Origin: Dillenia suffruticosa
Lineage: Eukaryota > Streptophyta > Magnoliopsida > Dilleniales > Dilleniaceae
Assembly: GCA_033439265.1 (NCBI GenBank)
Contig: JAVTVX010000034.1
Coordinates: 18,180,501-18,244,500, forward strand
Reading direction: 5' to 3'
Length of the DNA stretch: 64,000 nucleotides
In this document: positions 57,350-64,000 of the stretch, piece by piece
Layout: every line of letters starts with the position of its first letter
Position numbering within the stretch: position 1 is the first letter of the stretch
Notes under the pieces: generated by a model
What the model saw: only the letters and a program-made list of their open reading frames with translations
Database searches by the model: none
Told to the model about the DNA's origin: nothing
Translations under genes and position numbers: made by a program

Positions 57350-58442
57350 TGTTTGTCAGATATCAGAAACTAAGACAAAAGTTGTTTGAATCATGAATCT
57401 TTCATTTTGGATTCTTGCATCCAGTTTGGCAATTATGTTCATTTTGGAACTATTTGCCGTAGACAATTTTTCACTGGTTTTCTCATGAAATCTTTTTGGA
57501 ATGAGATCTGCTTTTATGCAATTTAAATCAGCTCCGGTATCGAATAGAGCGACCGTATCAATTTTAAAATTTTCGAATAATACTAGTATGATTTTTATAT
57601 GGTATTTTCGGGAAGTAATTTCCTTTAGAGCGAAAAGGATTTCTTCAGGAAGGGTTTTATTGGATTTTTAGAGATGTTGGATGGTCTGACGATCTAAAGG
57701 AACCTCATCCGAATTTTCTTCATCACTGCTTGAATCAGTAACTACATTTTTGGCTTTTATTTGAGATAATAAGATCAAAATGGTTTTAGAATCTTCCTCT
57801 TGTTTGTGTTTTAATTCCTTTAATTCTTTTTTGATTGTTTTTATCTCTTCTTGCAATTCTGGAATGGTTGTAGAGGATTTTTTATTGAATTTCTTTTTAC
57901 TTAGTATTGAAGTAAGATTGTACATACCGGTATTAATATGAGGAATATTAGAAGGATTTTCAGAACTTCCTTCTAGAGATTATTTTAATTGATCCAAATA
58001 TTTTTTCTGGATTTCTTGATTATTTATATGTTGGATGGCTTCCAGAATTAAGCTTTGTTCCTTGGTTATCATGTTTATATGTTTTGAATCTGAAGAGTCA
58101 GAATCAGATTCTGTTTTACTGGAGCTGGTTATAAGTTCATCAATTTGAGGATTACTAGTAGAAGTTTCTGAACTGATTGTATCCGTATCAGAGCTGTCTA
58201 CTAATAAAACTGAGATTTTATTTTGAATTTCTTCGTCCAAATGAAGTTCTTTAATTTTTTTGGATACCCTGCAATATTTGGAAGTATGTCCTTTTCTTCC
58301 ACATTTGAAACATGTTATATCTTTTAATGATTTTGAGGTTGAAGGTTTTTCTTTCTTTTTGTATTGCTTAGTTTTACAAGATTTCTTATAAGGTTTTTTA
58401 TAATAATCCTCTTTATATTTTTTATAGGGTTTGAATTTACAA
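57350..58442 (-). pseudogene. Coat protein C-terminal part and protease (copy 2)
   Basis: The zinc knuckle CX2CX4HX4C is present at about 58311-58270, followed by the acidic Ser-rich stretch, a Lys/Glu-rich predicted coiled-coil (57668-57925) and the FDTGAD protease site near 57550. Stops occur near 57669 and 57982 and a frame break near 57357. The coding sequence begins abruptly at the junction with the leader at 58440. Confidence 0.8.
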
Positions 58443-59030
58443 GGATAAAAGGACTTACACAATAAAGTCCTTGATCTTCAAGAACTAAGAGAGGTTTACA
58501 AAAGTAAGGGGACTCTCAAAGGTCACTAAATTTGAGGACCTTCTCTCTTTTCCCTTCTTTGGTCTCTCTTAGGTTCTCCAAAGATTGGTTTTTGCCTAAC
58601 TATGAGGTTCTTTTTATAGAATTGGTGAGGGGTCCTGTTACTACACGGATGAATAGTGGATTTTACTGTCACAACATGGGTGAACAGTACCGTACATATG
58701 AATAGTATCCAATAGTACTGTATGAACAGTACCGTATACATGAATAGTACCGTACAAATAGTACCGTATGAATAGTGTTTTACAAACAGAGGATGTATCA
58801 AATACAGAGATGGGTTCTTTTATCAGTTTTGAGGTAACTGATTGACCTATAACAAAGTTTTACCAGCTTTAGGGTAACTGATTGGCCACAATTTTAGTAG
58901 TTTTGTTGGAGATACCCTTTCGGGTTTTCATTCCAACCTTATGCTCTAACTTTTGTATAGGATGCCCTTTCGGGTTTTCATCCTATCGAGCTGATAGCCA
59001 ATTTTGCATGGGAAAGTATCCATCCAGCTA
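58443..59030 (-). promoter_or_regulatory. Viral promoter and leader (copy 2)
   Basis: The minus strand carries the ACCCGAAAGGGCAT repeats, GGTACTATTCA-type words (58678-58778, one unit more than copy 1), TATA box at 58618-58611, and the GTAAGT hairpin near 58460. It ends about 16 nt later at the junction with coat sequence. Confidence 0.7.
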
Positions 59031-59044
59031 ATTTTTTTTTTTTT

Positions 59045-60453
59045 TTATAAATGTTTTAAAACATCAAAGTCGTCCATGTCATCTCGGTCGAGGAGAATTG
59101 TGTGGTCGGACTCTGAATCGACGGTGCTGGTTTTGGATGATCCTTGCTCACTGAGGAGTAGTTGCTCCATGATCTGGAGATATTCTTCTTTGGTTTTTGC
59201 TGCAACCAGCATGGCTTGAGCATGAGATTTTTGGGCTAAGAAGGTGGAATCAGAAGGACTAGGTTTTGCGAGTCCTTTGGTTTTCAGCCATTCTGAGACG
59301 GCCGGTTTTAAGATTTTTTCAGGAACATTGAAGGAATTCTACCATTTTACTTTAAATTTTCGAATAAGAATAGTGGTTCCATTAGAATCTTTGGCATAAT
59401 CTAAGTACCATTGGCTAACCCAAAGTACAAAGAATTTTGCACAAAATAAACATAGGGGTGAAAATTTCTTTTCAATTTCTGAGGGTTTATAGAGGGTTTT
59501 GAAGAGATCAAATGATTCTTTTACCTCCGGAATAAGGATATCAGGCAAAGAACCAAAGAATCTCCACCAATGTGGGAACCAGGCTGAATATTTATCTATG
59601 TGGGTTTTTTCATGAAAATAGAACAACCATGTATGGGTGCATTTATAATTTTGAATGAGTAATGTATTATACCAAACTTGAATATAGTCCCAATAGGAAT
59701 AAATAGGACAAAACTCAATCTTGGTTTGGAGTTTTGTTGGGAAGGTTTTAGGTTTGGAAAGCTCTTGTCCCCAATCAGAATGATGGAGGACTTTTAAGAT
59801 TTTACAAGTTGAATAAGAGGGGGATGATTGTTTCGAAAAGAATTTAAAATGCTTGAATTCAGCACTCCCCGTCAATTCCAAAATGGTTTGATAATAATCA
59901 ATTGTTTTAGATAAATCCATTGGTTGATAAAACTAATTTTTTAAAAAGTATCTCTCCAGTGTCTGGAAAGGATCTTTATGGAAAAAACCGTCATCAATTG
60001 TCAAAATATTTTGTGTAAATGGTTTTTCCAAAAAGTTTGATGGTTTTAAAGATCTCGTATGACCAGTGGTGGTCAAAGAATTATTTTGAGATAGAGTTTT
60101 AGAGGATAAAGTTTCTCCTTTCTCAGTTTTAGAAATTAGTTTAGAAGTTTTACCAGATTCCTGTGTTGGAATGAGGCTTAGTGTATGTTTTAAAGTCATA
60201 AACAGTTCTGGGCTCCAGAGATCTGGTTTTTCTGGAATGGATTCGGCCCATTTTTGAATTAAGGACAGTTTGTCTCCGGATTGGGCCTCTATTTTAAATG
60301 GAGTTGTGTTTTGGGATTGGGCCTTGTTTTCCGCCTCTTCTTCTTCCCTTACAATTCATACCAAGATTTTATTGGTTTTGCAGAGAGAGGTTTTACTGAG
60401 GATGCCTCCTCTTGGGTTTTGGCTTTGCCTTTCCCTGATATTTTGCAGGGCAT
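59045..60453 (-). pseudogene. Pararetroviral ORF2, unknown function (copy 2)
   Basis: Homologue of 54462-55870, starting at the ATG 60453 just after TTTATTTTGTGCAG and ending at TAA 59045-59047. Lesions differ from those in copy 1: a 1-nt deletion near 60355, and two in-frame TAG codons near 59935 and 59343, both where copy 1 has TGG. The two copies together show that the full-length frame is ancestral. Acidic C terminus conserved. Function unknown. Confidence 0.75.
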
Positions 60454-60491
60454 TTGACCTGCACAAAATAAACAAGATAGATTTTAGAGGT

Positions 60492-60668
60492 TTAAAAAGC
60501 AAATTCTTTCATTCTTAGTCTAATAAACCAAATTCTGATTTTATTATTTTGGATATTTGCATGAAAAATATTTCGATGTGCCCATCGCTGTTCGTTTAAG
60601 AGTTTGTTTTCAGCCTTGAGACGATAGATTTTATTTTTCATCTCGAACAGGGCCTTCCAATACGCCAT
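60492..60668 (-). CDS. Small viral ORF, 58 codons, coiled-coil (copy 2)
   Basis: An uninterrupted homologue of 54232-54423. ATG at 60668-60666 directly follows CTCTTTTACAG, and it stops at TAA 60494-60492. It differs by an in-frame 15-nt deletion in the heptad region and several substitutions. That this short frame is open in both copies while the long ones are broken may reflect either its small target size or coding constraint before integration. Confidence 0.45.
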   Translation of the reverse strand: MAYWKALFEMKNKIYRLKAENKLLNEQRWAHRNIFHANIQNNKIRIWFIRLRMKEFAF

Positions 60669-60700
60669 CTGTAAAAGAGGTTATAATAGTTTTATCTATC

Positions 60701-61262
60701 TTACAGAAATTCTCTGGTTAGAAAATCAGGCAGAGAATTACTATCACCTTTAATATATTCAATATCAAAGTCAAATATAGATAATATGGATTGCCATCTT
60801 ACAAAAATTTGTTTAAAAGCAATGTTTTGAACATCCTTTTGCAAAATTTCTTTTGCAGATTTACAATCTATGCGTAATAAAAATTTTTGGTTTAATAAAT
60901 CACTTTGAAATTTTGTAATGCATAAAACAATTGACAAAATTTCCTTCTTTATAGTAGAATAGTTTTTCTGAGTTTGATTCCAGTGACCAGAGGTATATTG
61001 GATTACGACTTCCTTGTTATCCTGTATCTGTTTTAGGATTCCTCCATATTCTAAATCACTAGTATCGGTTTCAACAATTTTAGGGAGGCTAGGATTGGTA
61101 ATATGAAGACAAGGAATTTCTAAGATCTGTTTTTTAATGAGTCGGACAGTTTCAGTGTGTTCATCCGTCCAAGATTTAGGATTTTTCTTCAATCTGTTAT
61201 GAAGAGGTTGTGCGATTTTATTAATATTTGGAAAAAAATCTAGGACGTAGTTTAGACTTCCT
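60701..61262 (-). pseudogene. RT connection and RNase H (copy 2)
   Basis: Matches copy 1 from the RFLGSLNYV block (53638) to the end of ORF1, open along its length, with VETDTSD for the RNase H motif. It starts abruptly at 61262, where the strand orientation flips. Confidence 0.85.
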
Positions 61263-61308
61263 AGATATCTTTGTTTCAAACGAAAATAAGATTTTTAGGT
61301 CACCACAT
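61263..61308 (+). mobile_element. 46-bp plus-strand RT fragment at the right edge of the viral block
   Basis: Corresponds to copy 1 positions 53497-53543 (ATATCTTTGTTTCAAA...) in plus orientation, abutting the minus-strand copy 2 head-to-head and running into an (AT)n tract. Confidence 0.8.
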
Positions 61309-61326
61309 ATATATATATATATATAT
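61307..61326. repeat. (AT)n microsatellite at viral block right edge
   Basis: Ten AT units. The left edge of the block (48516-48522) is TATATAT, so the viral DNA lies within a TA-rich site of the Tekay LTR. Confidence 0.85.
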
Positions 61327-63521
61327 TCAGTAGAAGATGGAAAAGTACCGTGTCTAAGTTTTTGATAAACCAGGTACATCGAAATTTTCTTGACGTGTCC
61401 CTCTATCAGTCTATCTTTGTTATAATTTTAGATGTAGAGGTGACAATTATAAAATACTCAGTGAGTGAGGGGTTGATATCATGAAATTAATAAGTGTGGT
61501 AAACAATGGAGTGTTAAAATCAATATAACAGATACATTTCTAAATTTTAAATAAAATTTATAAACAATGTGTTATGTTCCACGCATACATATCAACTCAT
61601 TAATATTCATCCAAATCACTTTTAGAAATTGATAGAGCTAGCCAGAAAATCGTTGCGGCAAGGGTCAACCATGACCAATGACAGGCACACTAAGGGTTTT
61701 CCATATGCAAGTATTTTCATAATTTGCCCTCTACCTCGGTGTTGGCCATGGGCCTCCCCCAGTGCTAGACCATTATGCTGGTGGCCCTCCACTTTCGGTT
61801 CAATTGGGTTAGTTCGTAATCTATAAAACCACCTATGGGTCCAACCCATGTGGTACGCACGTTTATGGATACCTCCTGCAAAAGGCTATCCAGACACACA
61901 TGGGGTATCTTGACAAACGTGCCCATAGCTACGATGTCCTCTAGGGGCTATATCATATCCGTCAATTTCTATGGACTCTCAGTCCAAGTGCCAAATCAGT
62001 ATCAATAAAATGTACCGTTATGCATGTCATATCAGAAATCATATTTCAGCGTTTCAAAACACGACACAATATCATATTTCAGAAATTCACATGGATGCAT
62101 ATTGTCAACTCATTTTTCGTTTAGACACTCCACTTATCACAAACATTTATCAAAGCCTTTAACAATATCATTTTTCACACAAATAAATCATGACATTTCT
62201 GAAAACGATAAAATATGGTCTGATATTAATAATATGATATCGTAAATCCCACTCACAGATATGGGGAGGGTACGCCACTCCCCTATAAATCTCAAGCTCC
62301 ACCAAGTCGTGCCTCATGTGTAGAATAATGGTCTACTTCTAAAACAACAATGTACACATGTGTAAATTCTTTATTTCTTTACAAACTTTCACAATTTTGA
62401 TTATCTTTTCATTTTTGGGTCACATCTCTCATTATGGGTCCTGGATTGTTGGATATTAAAGTTCTAATTGGACTTTAAAATTTTAATTGGACTTGGGCCC
62501 AAACATCTCTCATTATGGACCTTAGGTTGTTAGACTTTAAAGTTCTAATTGGATTTGGACCCAATACTAAGATTTTGTCTTAGTGGTTCAAGTCCAAATA
62601 TTCATAAATTTTTATAGTTGCGCAGTTTTGAGAAAAATGCCATAACGTTTTCGATCCCAGTCCGAGCGTGACAACACATGAGAGCCCTTTCTTCCTCTTC
62701 TTTGGACTTCACGGTTTTCTTTGGAAGAATAGCTTAAGTGCTTGTGTCATTTGATTTATTTGGTCACAATAATTGCTCTTTCTCTCTCCCAACAAGGCAC
62801 TCATGTTTTTCACTTTCTCTTACTCTACAAACAACACTTTTTTCTCACACTTCACTCAACAAGCACATGCCTTCATTAAATGCTTGTCTCCCAACCAACT
62901 AAATCCAATGGCTCACATAAATTCATTTTATTTTCATTCAATTTACACCATTGATTTATCTCCTCAAAAGTCAATAATTTTTCTCTCTTTCTAGGCCAAC
63001 CCACCAAACCCATTCCTTCTTCCTTGTTGTTCACGTTTTGGGGAAAGGGAACATGTGCCAAAGTACTTCAATTTTTTTGTAAATTACAAATGAGCCATTG
63101 ACTTATAAAAAATATATTTTGACCCAAAAAATTTCAAAATTTCAAGTTATATCCAAAACCTTGTATTAGGCCTAATTTAATTCATCTCACGTCAAAATGT
63201 GATTGTTTAGCCTTTCCGGGATACATTCGACTCGGCTGGGGTTTTACCGAAAAATTTCTTGAAAATTTACGGTTTAGCTCTATAAAGTAAGATTTACTCA
63301 AATTTGAGATTTTTATACACTCTAGAGTCATCCTCATCATTTTTGGACCATCGGTGGTCATTTTGAAAATTTTCAAATTTCCGACAATTTGGACCGAAAT
63401 TTCTCCAGTAGTTTTAGCGAAAAAAGTTTATTAGATGATTTTCTATACAGTAACATGAGTAATATCATATATAAAATGACAAGAAGTACAATGGTGGATA
63501 CACCGAGGTATCGGTGTTATA
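61327..63521 (-). mobile_element. Tekay-type LTR L4, portion right of the viral block
   Basis: Holds the LTR landmarks described for 48143-63521. A pair of direct repeats (ACATCTCTCATTATGGxxC and AAAGTTCTAATTGGA) lies at 62420-62560, and GTCCGAGCGTGACA near 62665 resembles another LTR end in plus orientation. No gene. Confidence 0.7.
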
Positions 63522-63569
63522 TTTTCTAACCCCCTAAAAATAAGTTTCATCCCTGAAACTAAAAGTAAA

Positions 63570-64000
63570 TTATACAAAGAAAAGATGGGGGTACTGTCTC
63601 CTCATGGCCTCCTTGGGCCCCCAGGTCTCCGCCTCGACCTGGTTACTCCTCCATAAAACTCGAACTAGAGGAATTTTTTTGTTATGTAGCTTCCTGATTT
63701 GTCGATCAAGGATAGCCACGGGCTGAACCGGAAAACTCAGATCCTCACGCAGCTTAATAGGCGGAGGTTCTAGGATATAAGAATGATCAGGTAGGTATTT
63801 CCTGAGTACCAAGACATGAAAGATGTCATGTATACATGAAAGCTCATCTGGCAGCTCTAGTCTGTATGCTACGTTTCCAACCCTCTTAATATACAGAAAG
63901 GTCCAATATACCTAGAGTTCAGCTTACCTCGCTACCTAAATCGGATCACCCCTTTCCAAGGGGATAATTATAAGAAAACCATATCTCCCTCCTCGAACTC
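63570..64000 (-). pseudogene. Tekay/Del gypsy integrase C terminus and chromodomain (partial)
   Basis: On the minus strand, entering from the right edge: FEEGDMVFL, KGVIRF, GKLNSRYIGPF, VFHV-like sequence, LRKYLPDHSYILEPPPIKL, then a chromodomain-like stretch ILDRQIRKLHNKKIPLVRVLW...ETWGPKE and a final YPHLF before the stop at 63570. This is the typical pol end of chromovirus Ty3/gypsy elements of the Tekay/Del lineage, whose chromodomain targets integration to heterochromatin. At least one stop and one frame change occur before 63812. A purine-rich tract (GGGGGTTAGAAAA on the minus strand) follows directly before the LTR. Confidence 0.85.

Larger units (their letters stand above)
56935..61262 (-). 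mobile_element. Endogenous pararetrovirus copy 2, inverted, permuted and deleted
   Basis: Read on the minus strand from 61262 leftwards: end of reverse transcriptase and RNase H, small ORF, ORF2, promoter and leader, then a jump (58440) into the coat protein, protease and start of reverse transcriptase, ending at 56935. It is a circularly permuted genome opened inside RT. Relative to copy 1 it lacks about 3.4 kb (rest of leader, primer site, movement protein, first part of coat) and about 700 bp of RT including the YIDD region. It is otherwise closely similar to copy 1. Confidence 0.85.
48143..63521 (-). mobile_element. Tekay-type 3' LTR (copy L4), interrupted by the pararetrovirus block
   Basis: On the minus strand the LTR starts TATAACACC at 63521, immediately after the pol end and a purine-rich tract, and ends with GGGGCGTGACA at 48143 (left edge TGTCACGCCCC). 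It shares the GTCAACCATGACC region (61665), the CTCAGTGAGTGAGGGG word (61456) and the AGTGGCGTACCCTCCCC word (62268) with L2. Removing the viral block (about 48523-61326) leaves about 2.57 kb, in the range of L1-L3. The join lies at a TA-rich site on both sides. This LTR ties the solo LTR family to a chromodomain-bearing gypsy pol. Confidence 0.75.

Noticed and set aside
58425..58460. Leader-to-coat junction as evidence of reverse-transcribed spliced RNA
   Set aside because: The breakpoint bases do not have GT-AG ends; only short microhomology is present.
60270..60518. 82-codon plus-strand frame, also seen antisense to copy 1 at 54397-54646
   Set aside because: Antisense to viral ORF2 in both copies; follows from the coding strand's composition.
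48523..61308. Reading the viral block as a Ty3/gypsy retrotransposon
   Set aside because: No integrase and no LTRs; a 30K movement protein, caulimovirid coat with zinc knuckle, promoter/leader organisation and ORF2 fit a pararetrovirus instead.
62655..62680. Additional nested solo LTR ending at GCGTGACA
   Set aside because: Only the short end-like word was found; no matching start or target duplication.

Overview
The window is a transposon-dominated stretch of an angiosperm (probably eudicot) nuclear chromosome. Evidence for this: plant-type carboxylesterase and 2-oxoglutarate dioxygenase genes with GT-AG introns, Copia elements primed by initiator tRNA-Met, Ty3/gypsy Tekay- and Tat-type sequences, CACTA transposase remains, and an endogenous plant pararetrovirus. 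The species cannot be told from the sequence. No rRNA, tRNA gene or CRISPR array was seen. Almost everything is decayed; only the carboxylesterase cut by the left edge still looks intact.

Layout. 1-17 kb: tandem duplication of a carboxylesterase gene (2-757 partial and open; 8912-9883 pseudogene). Both copies share their 3' flank, including the start of a Copia element. An older Copia element (2091-8827) sits between the TATA box and the start codon of the second copy, and it was itself hit by a Tekay-type solo LTR (4856-7951). A second Copia (10333-17068) follows. 17-28 kb: degenerate repeats, a 0.7 kb polypurine tract, a minisatellite, and a minus-strand Tat-type gag-protease remnant with its leader. 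29-34 kb: a second solo LTR (28960-32128) abutting a minus-strand 2-oxoglutarate dioxygenase gene (32241-34057), broken by a 322-bp Mutator-like MITE and two homopolymer indels.

34-48 kb: CACTA-like ends; a small non-autonomous Copia-like element with three LTRs, an internal region repeated in inverted orientation and a tandemly repeated primer-binding site (36470-41509), interrupted by a third solo LTR (36803-39533); and a CACTA transposase pseudogene split by a non-autonomous CACTA-like element. 48-63.5 kb: a minus-strand Tekay-type LTR (48143-63521), attached on the right to a chromodomain-bearing pol end. This LTR is split at a TA-rich site by about 12.8 kb of endogenous Caulimoviridae sequence (Florendovirus/Petuvirus-like). 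The virus block is a nearly genome-length plus-strand copy joined head-to-head to a deleted, permuted minus-strand copy.

Nesting gives a relative history: carboxylesterase duplication carrying Copia B, then Copia A into the second promoter, then the solo LTR into Copia A; likewise CACTA into CACTA, solo LTR into the small Copia-like element, MITE into the dioxygenase, and pararetrovirus into the Tekay LTR. The most interesting signals are conserved splice-site-like sequences in both viral copies, the 28-bp primer-binding-site array with inverted internal region, and paired hairpins with a compensatory change near the 5' end of the solo LTRs.
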